Assembly: GCF_000820845.2 (NCBI RefSeq)
Contig: NZ_CBXV010000003.1
Coordinates: 1-64,000 of the forward strand
Origin: Pyrinomonas methylaliphatogenes
GTDB lineage: Bacteria > Acidobacteriota > Blastocatellia > Pyrinomonadales > Pyrinomonadaceae
Length of the DNA stretch: 64,000 nucleotides
Direction of reading: 5' to 3'
This document shows, in pieces, positions 17,113 to 27,076 of this stretch. The position numbers were made by a program, and so were the translations under genes. Positions within the stretch are counted from its first letter, which is position 1. Every line of letters starts with the position of its first letter. A model generated the notes under the pieces. That model was not told where the DNA came from. It did not search any database and saw only the letters and a list, made by a program, of their open reading frames with translations.

Positions 17113-18497
17113 CTTTTGCCCTCCGTCTGCGCGTTTGTCGATTCCGCCAGATAGTGGATGATGACGCGGTTTTTATCCGTGAAGTATCTTTGCATGACAC
17201 GCTGCACATCGGCGGCGCTTACGGCTTGCAGTCGCGCGATGTCCGTGTTGACGCGATTCGGGTCGCCGAGCAGAACGGTCGCTTCGCCGATGGCGAGCGC
17301 CTTGCCGTTGTTCGTCTCGCGTTCGCGGAGCAGATCGGCGAGCAATTGGTTCTTCGCTTTCTCAAGTTCCGCGTTCGCGACCGGCGCGCTTCGCATCTTC
17401 TCGATCTCAGCTAATAGAGCGCGTTCCGCTTCCGCCGGATCTTTGCCGCTGGCGAGTATGACGCGCAGGACGAACAGGCCATGATCTTCGCGCAGATCGG
17501 CATTAGCGTTGATAAATTGCGCGAGTTGTCGTTCATAGACGAGCCTCTGATAGAGGCGCGACGATTCGCCTTCGGCGAGAACCGCTTCGGCGACGCGCAG
17601 CGCGAAAGCGTCATCGCTTCGTTGCGGCGGCACGAGATAGGTTACGGCGATAGCCGGAAGCGGGACGTTGGGCGCGTGCTCGATGTACCTCCTCTCTCCG
17701 CTCCGCTCCGGCTCACGCGCCGTGACGCGCGGCAGCGGAGCGGCGGGCTTCGGAATACGCCCGAAATATTTGTCGACCCAAGCATCGAGCTGTTTCGGAT
17801 CGAAGTCGCCGACGACGACGAGCGTCGCGTTATCGGGTCGGTAGTAGGTCGCGTGGAAACGGCGCACGTCTTCGAGCGTCGCCGCGTTCAGCTCTTCGAT
17901 ATTGCCGATCCCCGGACGGCGGTAAGGGTGGACCATGAACGAGCGTTGTTCGATGAGCAGGTTGAGTTTGCCGTAAGGCGGCGCGACGTAGCTTTGCATG
18001 AACTCCTCTTTGACCACTTCGCGCTCGGATCTGAAGCTCTCGTCGTTAACGTTGAGCGAGGCGAGGCGATCGGCTTCGGCCCAAAGCAACGTCTCTAGGT
18101 AATTTGACGGGACGACTTCGAAATAGACGGTGACGTCATCGGCGGTGAAAGCGTTGTTGAATCCGCCGACGTCTTCCGTCAACCGATCCATCATCTCGTC
18201 CTTCATGTTCTTCGTGCTTTTGAACATCATGTGCTCGAACAGGTGGGCGAAACCGCTGCGCCCCTCGGGATCGTCTTTCGAGCCAACGTGGTACCAGACT
18301 TGAATGGCGACCGTCGGACTCGAGTGGTCCTCGACGCTGACGACGCGCAATCCGTTCGCCAGCGTGCGCAGACGGTAATCGATCTTCGGAACGTTGTCGG
18401 TCTCAAGATCGTTTCGTCGCGGCATCGGTTCGCTGAACGCTTGGTAGCTGAGCATCATGCTGAGGAGCAGAGAGAACGGCAGCTTGACGAAGCGCAT
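17109..18497 (-). CDS. M16 family zinc peptidase, active subunit
   Basis: 462 residues with a signal peptide (LPFSLLLSMMLSYQAFSEP). The zinc-binding HxxEH motif is present as HLFEH near residue 87, with the downstream Glu in the ALLWAEADR-type region (ETLLWAEADRL). The YYRPDNATLVVVGDF segment and the GESSRLYQRLV loop are typical. Together with the following inactive partner it forms the usual two-gene M16 peptidase that degrades peptides in the periplasm or trims exported proteins. It heads a three-gene leftward operon with overlapping starts. Confidence 0.92.
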   Translation of the reverse strand: MRFVKLPFSLLLSMMLSYQAFSEPMPRRNDLETDNVPKIDYRLRTLANGLRVVSVEDHSSPTVAIQVWYHVGSKDDPEGRSGFAHLFEHMMFKSTKNMKDEMMDRLTEDVGGFNNAFTADDVTVYFEVVPSNYLETLLWAEADRLASLNVNDESFRSEREVVKEEFMQSYVAPPYGKLNLLIEQRSFMVHPYRRPGIGNIEELNAATLEDVRRFHATYYRPDNATLVVVGDFDPKQLDAWVDKYFGRIPKPAAPLPRVTAREPERSGERRYIEHAPNVPLPAIAVTYLVPPQRSDDAFALRVAEAVLAEGESSRLYQRLVYERQLAQFINANADLREDHGLFVLRVILASGKDPAEAERALLAEIEKMRSAPVANAELEKAKNQLLADLLRERETNNGKALAIGEATVLLGDPNRVNTDIARLQAVSAADVQRVMQRYFTDKNRVIIHYLAESTNAQTEGKR

Positions 18498-18727
18498 CGG
18501 TGACCGGATTCTCCTCTCAATGGTTCTTTGCCGATTTGGATGCGCGATTTCCGCGCCGGTGTTGTACTTCGAGCGTGCATTGTACGAAGAGCGGGAGCGA
18601 AAAGTTGCAGGAAGTTGCGATCCCGTCTTTCGTTTGCTTGGCCGATCGGCTAGAATTTAGCTTGAAAGGCGGTTCGGGGCCGGAGAACCGAAGCTGAAGT
18701 TTGTCCGGTTCATCGGCGGAAGTCGAG

Positions 18728-20260
18728 ATGGCAAGTGGTCTGGTCATTCACGTCGAAGCGGGCGGCGCAAGGCTCACGGAGATTCTAACGCAGGATCGCA
18801 TCAAGATCGGATCGGGGGAGCATTGCGACTTACGACTCCCGCCTTCTCTGGCGCCCTCGGCCACGGGCACGATCCTAGAGATCGCGCGCGCCAACGGACA
18901 CTACCGCATAGCCGATTACGATCCGACGCTCGACATCAAACATAACGGAGGGCCGCTCGCTTCCGATTCGATCATCAACGATGGCGACGAGCTGAGGATC
19001 GGCGATTCGGCTCTCACACTGCATTTCTTCTCTCTGCGCTCGTTACCCCCGGCACTCGCCTCGCGCGATGTACACGTCGCTCCGTTCATCGAACAGGCGG
19101 CGTTGGAAGCTGCGGCTACCGAACGTCGTGACGACGCTAAAGTATTCTTGCGCGAGTTCACGCGCGAGTTGATCCGCGAGATCAGTCCCGTCACCAAGCT
19201 TCTCATCTTGGCGCTCACGGTCACGTTCATCGGCGGACTGCTCTACTTGGGATTCGCGGCCTATAGGGAGCTGCGCAACAGTCGGCGATTGATCAACGAC
19301 CAGCAGGCGCGCCTCGTCGAGCTGCAGAAGCAGCTCGAGCAGAACAATCAGCAGATCACGCAACTCGACAGGACAAATCGCGCTTTGCTTAACAGTCAAT
19401 CGCTGGCGACCAAGGTGTGGAGCGATTATAGCGCCGGCGTCTGTATGATCTACGGTTCCTATGTGCTCGTCGATCCGGTGACGAATCGGCCTCTACGCTC
19501 GTCCGGTTCGACTTCCGAAGAGAACGGCAACGGGCAGGATCTGCTTTCGCCGGAAGGCTCAGGCTCCGTCGCAGAGTTCTGGTTTACGGGGACGGGCTTT
19601 CACGTCGGCGGCGGTTACGTCCTAACGAATCGGCATGTGGTCCAGCCGTGGAGTTCCGATGAACGGTTGGTATCTTTGCAGGGAACGACCGCCGGGCGGC
19701 CCCGCTTGATCAAGTTGCTCGCTTTCTTCCCCAGACGGCAGCAGCCGATCGCTTTGCGCGTGCGTCAAGTTGCGCAGCACGAAGATATCGCCGTATGCAA
19801 ATTGGACGAAGTGCCGGCCAATCTGCCCGCGTTGCCTCTGGACTTCAGCGCTGATTCGGTGACCGTCGGCAAACCGGTCGTCATGATCGGTTATCCATCC
19901 GGGCCTGATCGCTTACTCGCCACGTTGCCTGAAGTCGAGGCGCGGAGCATTCAGATGCGTTATACCTCGCTCGAAGCCTTGCTCGCTTACTTCGCCTCGC
20001 GCAATCTGATCACGCCGCTGACGACACAAGGCAACATCACCGATCTGAGCGTGCGGCGTATCGCCTACGACGCGCGCACCGCGGAAGGCGGTTCGGGCGC
20101 GCCGGTCTTCGGTCCATCGGGTAAGGTGATCGGGATCAATTTTGCTATCTTCACAGAGAACACGGCATCGAATTTCGCCGTGCCGATCCGTTACGCCAAG
20201 CCGCTTCTCGAACGCGCGGGCTGGCATGCGCCGCAAGCAAATTTCAACGCCGTAAGATAG
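18728..20260 (+). CDS. FHA domain - transmembrane - trypsin-like serine protease
   Basis: 510 residues in three parts. Residues ~1-105 look like an FHA phosphothreonine-binding domain (IKIGSGEHCDLRLP, then DGDELRIGDSALTLHF). A single membrane helix (LLILALTVTFIGGLLYLGFAAY, ~160-181) leads into a coiled coil (LVELQKQLEQNNQQITQL). Residues ~260-510 are a trypsin-like domain with His in LTNRHVV (~302), Asp in HEDIAVCKL (~352) and Ser in EGGSGAPVFG (~456). This would place a phosphopeptide sensor inside the cell and a DegP-like protease outside, suggesting proteolysis controlled by a Ser/Thr kinase. I chose the ATG at 18728, preceded by GGAAG, over a TTG at 18701. Confidence 0.82.
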   Translation: MASGLVIHVEAGGARLTEILTQDRIKIGSGEHCDLRLPPSLAPSATGTILEIARANGHYRIADYDPTLDIKHNGGPLASDSIINDGDELRIGDSALTLHFFSLRSLPPALASRDVHVAPFIEQAALEAAATERRDDAKVFLREFTRELIREISPVTKLLILALTVTFIGGLLYLGFAAYRELRNSRRLINDQQARLVELQKQLEQNNQQITQLDRTNRALLNSQSLATKVWSDYSAGVCMIYGSYVLVDPVTNRPLRSSGSTSEENGNGQDLLSPEGSGSVAEFWFTGTGFHVGGGYVLTNRHVVQPWSSDERLVSLQGTTAGRPRLIKLLAFFPRRQQPIALRVRQVAQHEDIAVCKLDEVPANLPALPLDFSADSVTVGKPVVMIGYPSGPDRLLATLPEVEARSIQMRYTSLEALLAYFASRNLITPLTTQGNITDLSVRRIAYDARTAEGGSGAPVFGPSGKVIGINFAIFTENTASNFAVPIRYAKPLLERAGWHAPQANFNAVR

Positions 20261-20400
20261 CCGTGGGCCGCTTGCGCCGGGGCGATCGAAAGAGCGAAAG
20301 GCGCGGCGCGCGCTTTGACTACGGACTCGTTCACAAGTTAACCTTGCCGCTTTTGATGATCCGGTTGGATTTCTCGGATTGAGGAGATGCGACCCTAGCC

Positions 20401-22101
20401 TTGTTCGTTCCAGCGACCAGTGCCATAGCGATCGGCGAACGCCAAGCGCGACGCGAGGGATATACGATCGGTCGCGCGCTCGTCATTTCGTTGCTCGTCC
20501 TGATCGCGCTCGGCGGATTCATGCTGCGCGCGTATCGATTGAGCGCCGAAGGTTTAAGCGAGGACGAACTCAACAAACTGCGCGCGGTCGAAGAGTATCG
20601 ACGCTGGGGAATCACTTCAGTCAACGGCGAGCACCCGATGTTGATGAAGGGGATCTTGACTTTCAGCGTGATCCTCGCGGAGCGTTGGAATCGCACGCAA
20701 ACGGTCCAAGCCCATCCTTCGCTGAAGATCCCAACCGAATCGGCGCTTCGTCTGCCCGGAAGCATCCTCGGCGCCCTTTCGGCGCCATTGATCTTCATCC
20801 TCACCGCGGAGCTTTTCGGTTCTGGTCCAGCCTTGATCGCCGCCGCGCTGTGGGCTTTTGATCCGACGGCTATCGGGTTCAATCGCATCGCCAAGGAAGA
20901 TACCTTCTTCCTCTTCTTTTTCCTCTTGGCGAATATCTTCTGGTTAAGAGGGCAACGCGCGGCCGAGACGCAAACGCGCGATCCTGAACCGTTCTATTGG
21001 GCGACCGCCGCCGCTTTCGGCGCCATGCTCGCTTCGAAATATATCCCGCACTTTCTGGCGGTGAGCGCCGGGTATTATCATGCTTTCCAAGAATTGCCGG
21101 AAACTCGTTGGCGTTTGGGGAAGCGTCGTTGGTTGCTCTTCTTCATCGTGCTGGGAGGCGTCTTTCTGCTGTGCAATCCGGCGATCCTCTTACCCGACAC
21201 GTGGCGCGAGATGCGCACGTTCGCCGAGGAAAGTCGCATCGGACACGACGCCTACGAGTTCATGGGCCATCTTTATCACAACCAGATGTCGCTTTGGCTG
21301 AAAGGCGTGCCGTGGACCTTCTACTATGTGTTTATCGGCGTAAAGCTTCCCATCCTGACGCTCCTTGCCTTCATCGTCGGTTTGCCGGCGCTTTTCACTA
21401 GAAGGCTCGGCGATGGCCGGTTGTTCGTGATCTTCTGGCTCTTCTTCTGGTTCTTCCCGTTCACACTGCTCGGCGGAAAGTTCACCCGCTACTTTACGGT
21501 CGCGCTTCCCGCCGTGCTGATCGTCGCCGCTCTAGGAGTGGAAACTGGCGCGCGATCGATCGCGCGCCGCGTCACTTGGTTGGCGAATAGGTCCACCGCT
21601 GTCAGTTCGGGCATCGCTCTGGTGGTGATCAGCGCTTCGCTCTCGGCTGCGATCCGCGTCGCGCCCCATTACCGTCTGTTCACGAATGCGCTCGGAGGCG
21701 GCATGGAACGGGCGGGGAGCTATTTCCCCCATGATGAATTCTACGATGCGAGCGTGCGCGATGTGGCAGGGTGGATTGCCGTCAATGCGCCGCGCGACGT
21801 GATGGTGTTGAGCGAGACTCCGGGATTGATGGCGCATTATCTGTCGCTCGCCGGGCGCGGCGATGTGCGATCGCGCTCTCTTTCTGATCAAGGGGCGGTC
21901 GCGCAGCTCAAGGCGGGTGATCTCGTGATCATCGCGCGCGGACGCCGCTATTTCAGCAACGAGGCGATATCCCGATATCTATCGGAAGAAGCGGTCCCGG
22001 CGCATACTATAACGCTCGGCGCTGTGCCATCGGCCTACATCTTCGTCATGGAGGAAACGACCTTGCAACGCTTGAAAGGGCTCGGCGGTCCCATTCGGTA
22101 A
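20401..22101 (+). CDS. Membrane glycosyltransferase of the PMT/ArnT (GT39/GT83-like) type
   Basis: 566 residues with about ten hydrophobic segments, starting at ALVISLLVLIALGGFML. The first large extracytoplasmic loop holds the acidic pair EDELNK (pattern of the PMT catalytic Asp/Glu region) and a GEHPMLMKG segment typical of this superfamily. Later FDPTAIGFNRIAKEDT matches the second conserved loop. These enzymes move a sugar from a polyprenyl phosphate onto a protein or lipid outside the cytoplasmic membrane. No ATG precedes the first membrane segment; the TTG at 20401 has GAGGAG 14 nt upstream. It precedes an envelope-type gene set. Confidence 0.78.
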   Translation: MFVPATSAIAIGERQARREGYTIGRALVISLLVLIALGGFMLRAYRLSAEGLSEDELNKLRAVEEYRRWGITSVNGEHPMLMKGILTFSVILAERWNRTQTVQAHPSLKIPTESALRLPGSILGALSAPLIFILTAELFGSGPALIAAALWAFDPTAIGFNRIAKEDTFFLFFFLLANIFWLRGQRAAETQTRDPEPFYWATAAAFGAMLASKYIPHFLAVSAGYYHAFQELPETRWRLGKRRWLLFFIVLGGVFLLCNPAILLPDTWREMRTFAEESRIGHDAYEFMGHLYHNQMSLWLKGVPWTFYYVFIGVKLPILTLLAFIVGLPALFTRRLGDGRLFVIFWLFFWFFPFTLLGGKFTRYFTVALPAVLIVAALGVETGARSIARRVTWLANRSTAVSSGIALVVISASLSAAIRVAPHYRLFTNALGGGMERAGSYFPHDEFYDASVRDVAGWIAVNAPRDVMVLSETPGLMAHYLSLAGRGDVRSRSLSDQGAVAQLKAGDLVIIARGRRYFSNEAISRYLSEEAVPAHTITLGAVPSAYIFVMEETTLQRLKGLGGPIR

Positions 22102-22199
22102 ACCTCACTGCTCAGGTCAACCATCTCACGGCTCGCAGCCTTCTAGTCCCCGACGCCCGGTGTGGTTGGTGGAATGTGGTTTGCTTAAGGTTTGTGCTA

Positions 22200-22258
22200 A
22201 ATTGTCGCGCATCAGATGGGAGCGGCAAATAGCGCGGTGCAGAGCTAGCGCGACAATT
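22200..22258 (+). promoter_or_regulatory. Long inverted repeat in the leader of the exported-protein gene
   Basis: Perfect 11-bp arms (AATTGTCGCGC and its complement) enclose 37 bases, ending 26 bases before the ATG of the next gene. In RNA it would form a stem directly ahead of the ribosome site; in DNA it could be a two-site operator. No U-tract follows, so a terminator is unlikely. Confidence 0.5.
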
Positions 22259-22284
22259 GAAGCTTTTCGCTTGCAGGGTGGCTT

Positions 22285-24435
22285 ATGTTGAGCGTTTTTC
22301 GGAGATGTGATCGACAGCGTGCGTTCATCCTTCTCGCGTGTCTCAGCCTTTTCGCTATTTTCGGCGATTCGCCGCATGCTCAAGAGATCTTGCGTGAACC
22401 TCAGGGCGAAGGATTGCCCAATCCGTCGTCCGTTTCGCCTTCGAGCTTGAAGTTGCTTGATCCGGTCGAAGATTTGCCGCTGCCCGTCAACTCGACGTTT
22501 GATGATGATGCGGCGGGTGAGGGCGCTGCAGATTCTTCGGAAAAGGCCGCGACCGAGGGGAAGAGACTGCGCCTCGAAACGGTGCCGGTCCCGGGAGGGG
22601 CGGAACTGCTGACCATCTTCGGACGCGCGCGCGATTCGCACGGGAAGGTGGAGGAGATCCCGCTGGTCAGCGTCTTGCGCGACACCTTGGGCGATGCGGA
22701 CCCGGATAACGATCGGTTGCGCTACGTCTGGGCGCACACCTATGCTCGGCCCGATATCTTGCAATTGGCGGCAGCAGCAACGCCCTTCCTCTATGCGCGA
22801 CTGGGGAACACGCATGCGAAACAGACCGTGCCGCGTCCCGTGCTCGATTTAGCCGATCCGGCGCGCCAGACTTGGGACCGCGCCTTTTGGCTCGCTCTCC
22901 GTACGCTTTTCCTCGATTCTTACGGCTTCAGCGCGCGCGCGACGGCGCGCACTTTCAAACGCAACGTGGATGACTACAAGCTCGCGCATCAACTGCGCGC
23001 TTTGGCTGTGCTCTCGCTTTATGAGCCGAAGGATAAGGCGCTCAGCCCGGTCGAGTTACACGACATTCAAGCCCGTTTGGCGCTCGCTCAGAAACTCTTC
23101 GGTGGGATAGTCGACGATATCTATCTGGAACGGGCTTATCAGAAGCAGAACACATATTGGCGCGATGTGCGCGGTCACAACTGGGAGTTGTTGCGGCAAC
23201 GCGCCGAGGCCGAGGGGTTGTATTTCGAACCGCTGCGAATGCCAGATGGAAGCGAGACGCATGCGATCCTCTGGGTCGCGCGCGAGGATTTGAGAAAGAA
23301 TCGCGGGCGGAGGTTCGATGGACGCTTTTTGAATATCGCCAACCCTTGGCGTGACGATGATCTGCTTAAGTGGCGTGGGTACACTGAGACGTGGTGCTTC
23401 GATCGAGAGAACAGGCGTGTGACTGATGGCGATCCGAGCGTCGCGCGGCGGGCGGAGATGATCCCGCTGGCCGTCTACGGGCTGGACCATCCAAAGATCC
23501 CGATCTTGCTGGTAGATCTCCGCGATCGCTTGAACCCTAAACGGCGTGAGATGTCGCGCCGCTCGCTCGATGACGTAGCGCGCAACGTGTTGCAGGTCTC
23601 GCGCTTCGGCGATATCTACTATTTTCTGGGCCGCGCCGCATACGATTTCGTCACCGGAAGGCGCGGCATGGACATCAATCAACCGTCACGCTTGCGTTCC
23701 TATTCGCAATTAAAACTGCTTCTCGCTTTCGACGCGAGACTTGCGCCGCAATTACGCCACGAGATCGAAGAGCGTTTGGAGAGCGTCTCGCTCAACCCGC
23801 TCGATAACGGAGCGGATGCCGAAATCCGCATCGCGCGACAGCAATATGCGGCGCTTCTCGACTACGCGCAACGATCCGACGGTTTAGCTGCCCGACTGGA
23901 GAAGGATCGGCGCGCCGAGTTGTCTGCTTTCAGGCACGGGCGGGCCGCCAAAGCGCTCTTCCGGTTAGCCAACATCGCCAGTTTGGGCTTATACAAACAT
24001 AGCGAGGATGCGCCGGACTTGCGCGCCGAACTCGATGGGGCGCGCCGTTTGGCTTATCATCGAAGGTTCTTGCGCGAGGTGGCCTCTTCGACGCCGCGCG
24101 TCGAAGTCGTTTGGCGCATCGAGGACGTTCGCCGTTCCCTCAGCTACATCGCCGATCATGGGGCGAAAGCTGATGGGGAGACGGCGCGCGCCGTAGCGCG
24201 CATCTTCAATGGGACTGAAGATGAAATTGCGCGCGCGCTTTCTCTGCGTTGCCTTTACCGCATCAACAACGAGACGGCGAAGAATGAGCTTCTGAAGATC
24301 TATCGTAATGGCCAGACGGAAGAGCGCTGGCGCATCTTGACGGCGCAATATCTGATCGCCGCGATGCGTGAGCGACAGAGCATCTCGTCGTCCGATGCGC
24401 GTGCGGTGATGACGATGCTTCAACTGGCGCCGTGA
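22285..24435 (+). CDS. Exported protein of unknown function with HEAT-like C-terminus
   Basis: 716 residues. The signal peptide (FILLACLSLFAIFGDSPHAQ) is followed by an acidic low-complexity linker (~40-95). The middle (~100-480) is alpha-rich with many Tyr/Trp/Arg residues and no motif I recognise. The last ~150 residues show HEAT-like helical repeats (DVRRSLSYIADHG, DEIARALSLRCLYRIN, AKNELLKIYRNG). It is 55 bp upstream of the alkaline-phosphatase-superfamily gene and likely in one operon with it. A periplasmic role as partner or scaffold for that enzyme is a guess. Confidence 0.6.
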   Translation: MLSVFRRCDRQRAFILLACLSLFAIFGDSPHAQEILREPQGEGLPNPSSVSPSSLKLLDPVEDLPLPVNSTFDDDAAGEGAADSSEKAATEGKRLRLETVPVPGGAELLTIFGRARDSHGKVEEIPLVSVLRDTLGDADPDNDRLRYVWAHTYARPDILQLAAAATPFLYARLGNTHAKQTVPRPVLDLADPARQTWDRAFWLALRTLFLDSYGFSARATARTFKRNVDDYKLAHQLRALAVLSLYEPKDKALSPVELHDIQARLALAQKLFGGIVDDIYLERAYQKQNTYWRDVRGHNWELLRQRAEAEGLYFEPLRMPDGSETHAILWVAREDLRKNRGRRFDGRFLNIANPWRDDDLLKWRGYTETWCFDRENRRVTDGDPSVARRAEMIPLAVYGLDHPKIPILLVDLRDRLNPKRREMSRRSLDDVARNVLQVSRFGDIYYFLGRAAYDFVTGRRGMDINQPSRLRSYSQLKLLLAFDARLAPQLRHEIEERLESVSLNPLDNGADAEIRIARQQYAALLDYAQRSDGLAARLEKDRRAELSAFRHGRAAKALFRLANIASLGLYKHSEDAPDLRAELDGARRLAYHRRFLREVASSTPRVEVVWRIEDVRRSLSYIADHGAKADGETARAVARIFNGTEDEIARALSLRCLYRINNETAKNELLKIYRNGQTEERWRILTAQYLIAAMRERQSISSSDARAVMTMLQLAP

Positions 24436-24490
24436 AATCTGTCGGTAGCGCGGCGGGGAGCGGTCTTCGTTCTGGTGCGGCGTTGGCGGA

Positions 24491-27076
24491 ATGGTAAGGA
24501 TGCGTGGAGCATTTGAGATCAGTCATAAACGAACGCGCGGACGTGTCGCCTCCGATCTCCTAGATGCGGGGCGCGCTTCCCTCAAACTCCACCTGATCAT
24601 CGCGCTGCTTTTGCTTGCACCTTCTGTGGCGTTCGGCCAGCAGGTCAAGCGCTTGGTCGTCATCAAAGTCGACGGCTTGCCCTTCGAGATGGTCGATCGA
24701 TTCGTCCGCGAGACGGATCCGCGGACGGGCAAAAGCGCGTTGCCGTGGATCAAATATGTCTTCTACGAACGCGGGACGCGACTCGCCAACTTCTACGTGC
24801 GCGGGATGAGCCTTTCGGCGCCATCGTGGTCGCTGCTCGATACGGGCCAGCATCTGCAAATCAAAGGCAACGTCGAGTTCGATCGCTACACGATGCACAT
24901 ATACGACTACCTGAATTTCATCCCGTTCTATCTCGCGAACGCGGTGGGCCAGCGCGTGGACATGCCCGGACCGGAAGTGCTCGATGAGCTTGGCATCCCT
25001 TTGCTTCTCGACGCCTATCCGTATGACGAGCGTTTCATGGGATTCCAGCTTTATCAACGCGGCGTGCGTTGGACCGCTTTGCAACGCGGTTTACAAAACA
25101 GGTTCACTTCGCGCAGCCCGCGCCAATTGCTCGATGAGTGGACCATCGGATTCGATGCGCGCAGCATCCTCTACGAGCAGATGGAGCGAGAGCTATTGGA
25201 GAAGCTGCGAAATCCGCGCATACGCTATCTCGATATCTACAACTCGGATTTCGATCATCGGACGCATCATAACCGCGACCGCGAATCGCATCTCGCGGCC
25301 TTGCAGGAGATAGATGCGCTCGTGGGTCGGATCTGGGTTGCGATCGAAAGATCCCCGTTGGCTTCGGAGACGGCGCTCGTCCTCGTCTCCGATCATGGGA
25401 CGAATTCTGATGAGAAGGTCTATAGTCAGGGTTTCAATCTGGTGAAGTATCTGGCGAGCGCCGAAGGCGGCGGACACCACGTCGTGACGAAACGGAGGCT
25501 ACTGAACGATTACGCGATCAAGGGCATCTACCCGATAGTCTCGTGGATCGTGACGACCACGTCGGACTCGTACTACCTCAAAGGGCAGAGCACGACCTAT
25601 CCGACGGCGCTCGTCGATTTCGATGGCAACGAGCGCGCCGCGATCCATCTTCGCAATAGCGACCTCAACGCGCTCCACATCCTGTTGCAACAGTTGAAGC
25701 GCGACGATCTCGCGCCGGCGGTCAGGCGCGCGGCGAGCGAAGCTCTCTTTTCGATCATCGAACGCAATCGCGCTAAATGGACACAGACGCTCAGAGAACT
25801 CGAAGAGGAACTCGGCGCCTTGCATCGTTTGATCGAGCGCCAACGCGCCATCGTCGAAGCGCAACCTAAAAAGTGGACCAAGGAAGATCGCGATAAAGGG
25901 CTTGATCAGGAGTCGCGTCGCGAGTTGGCGCGTCTCGATTCGTGGATGGATGACGAGCGCGAGTACGCGGCTTACGCGCGCACGTTGCGCAATCTGCTGA
26001 ATTTGCGGCGCGACGCTTTCACTCCGCGCGCCGTGAAGATCGAGGATCTGATCGCCCCGCGCGCGATGGGCGATCAAAATACGATCCATCAGCTGCAGAA
26101 CTACATCGTCGGACTCGGGCCGGATGGCCTCGCGCTCGCGCCGGACGGCACGCTCGATTGGACGCGAAGCTTCAAGCGGATAGATTATTTCAAAACGCTG
26201 CATGCCATCAGCGTGCGAAATAACGTGCAACCCGGTTTGAGCGATCATCCGATAGATTTCCTCGCCGCGCGCATCCCGGCTGAGCTCTTGGCGGATGACG
26301 ATCTGCGGGCGGACGATGCGATCTGGCTTTACGGCGGCGAGGAGGCGCAGGCGTTGATTTTGGGGCGCACGCGCGCCGACGGCGAATTGGAATTGCGCTA
26401 CGTGCCGATCGCGCATTTGAGAGAGCGGGCTGACGGCACAGTGACTTTCGATCGGATCGCGTGGCGTACTGGGTTGCCGCTCAAAATTTGGGAAGATGAG
26501 AATTTACGCCTTCCCGCGGGGGCGAATAGATCCGCTTGGCTGAGCGCTTGGCACACGGATCTCGAATGGTTGCGCGCGCTTCACTTGACGAAGTATGCGA
26601 ACGCGCTGATCGGTCTTCATGAACAGTTCGCGCGCCATCTCGCCCCCATGCTCGATCAAGATGCTCCGGGGCTTTCTGCCGATGAGCGCTTGATCCGTCG
26701 CTTTCGTGCACGTCAGCGCCGATTAGTCGAGACCGATCTTTTCATTCATGCCAGCTTCCATTGGAACTTCGACGTGCGCGGTTTCAATCCGGGCGGAAAT
26801 CACGGTTCGTTCTATCGCGTTTCGACGCACGCGACTTTGATGATCGCGGGCGGCGAGCGGACCGGCATCCCGCGCGGCTTGGTCATCGAGGAGCCTTACG
26901 ATAGCCTGAGCTTCGTGCCGACGATGATGGCTCTGACGGGACAGATGCGCGCCGGGCAGCCCGTCCCCGTCCTTTGGAGGCGCGGTTTCCGTCCTTTTCC
27001 GGGAAGAGTGATTCAAGAGCTTTTTAGCGACGCGAAGGTGCGACCGCAGCCCGTCGCGACCGGGGGAGAGCGTTGA
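24491..27076 (+). CDS. Secreted alkaline-phosphatase-superfamily protein (type I phosphodiesterase-like) with coiled-coil insert
   Basis: 861 residues. A long n-region precedes the signal segment LIIALLLLAPSVAFGQ. The metal-enzyme core is visible as VVIKVDGLPFEMV (first metal Asp), SLSAPSWSLLDTG (nucleophile Ser/Thr position), YNSDFDHRTHHN, LVSDHGT and, near the end, GGNHGSFYRVSTHATLMIAGG. Family members cleave phosphate mono- or diesters or transfer phospho-head groups in the periplasm. Between the metal motifs there is an unusual ~200-residue insert rich in Glu/Arg helices (LRELEEELGALHRLIERQRA). Its stop overlaps the next gene's TTG start (TTGA), so the two are coupled. Confidence 0.78.
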   Translation: MVRMRGAFEISHKRTRGRVASDLLDAGRASLKLHLIIALLLLAPSVAFGQQVKRLVVIKVDGLPFEMVDRFVRETDPRTGKSALPWIKYVFYERGTRLANFYVRGMSLSAPSWSLLDTGQHLQIKGNVEFDRYTMHIYDYLNFIPFYLANAVGQRVDMPGPEVLDELGIPLLLDAYPYDERFMGFQLYQRGVRWTALQRGLQNRFTSRSPRQLLDEWTIGFDARSILYEQMERELLEKLRNPRIRYLDIYNSDFDHRTHHNRDRESHLAALQEIDALVGRIWVAIERSPLASETALVLVSDHGTNSDEKVYSQGFNLVKYLASAEGGGHHVVTKRRLLNDYAIKGIYPIVSWIVTTTSDSYYLKGQSTTYPTALVDFDGNERAAIHLRNSDLNALHILLQQLKRDDLAPAVRRAASEALFSIIERNRAKWTQTLRELEEELGALHRLIERQRAIVEAQPKKWTKEDRDKGLDQESRRELARLDSWMDDEREYAAYARTLRNLLNLRRDAFTPRAVKIEDLIAPRAMGDQNTIHQLQNYIVGLGPDGLALAPDGTLDWTRSFKRIDYFKTLHAISVRNNVQPGLSDHPIDFLAARIPAELLADDDLRADDAIWLYGGEEAQALILGRTRADGELELRYVPIAHLRERADGTVTFDRIAWRTGLPLKIWEDENLRLPAGANRSAWLSAWHTDLEWLRALHLTKYANALIGLHEQFARHLAPMLDQDAPGLSADERLIRRFRARQRRLVETDLFIHASFHWNFDVRGFNPGGNHGSFYRVSTHATLMIAGGERTGIPRGLVIEEPYDSLSFVPTMMALTGQMRAGQPVPVLWRRGFRPFPGRVIQELFSDAKVRPQPVATGGER

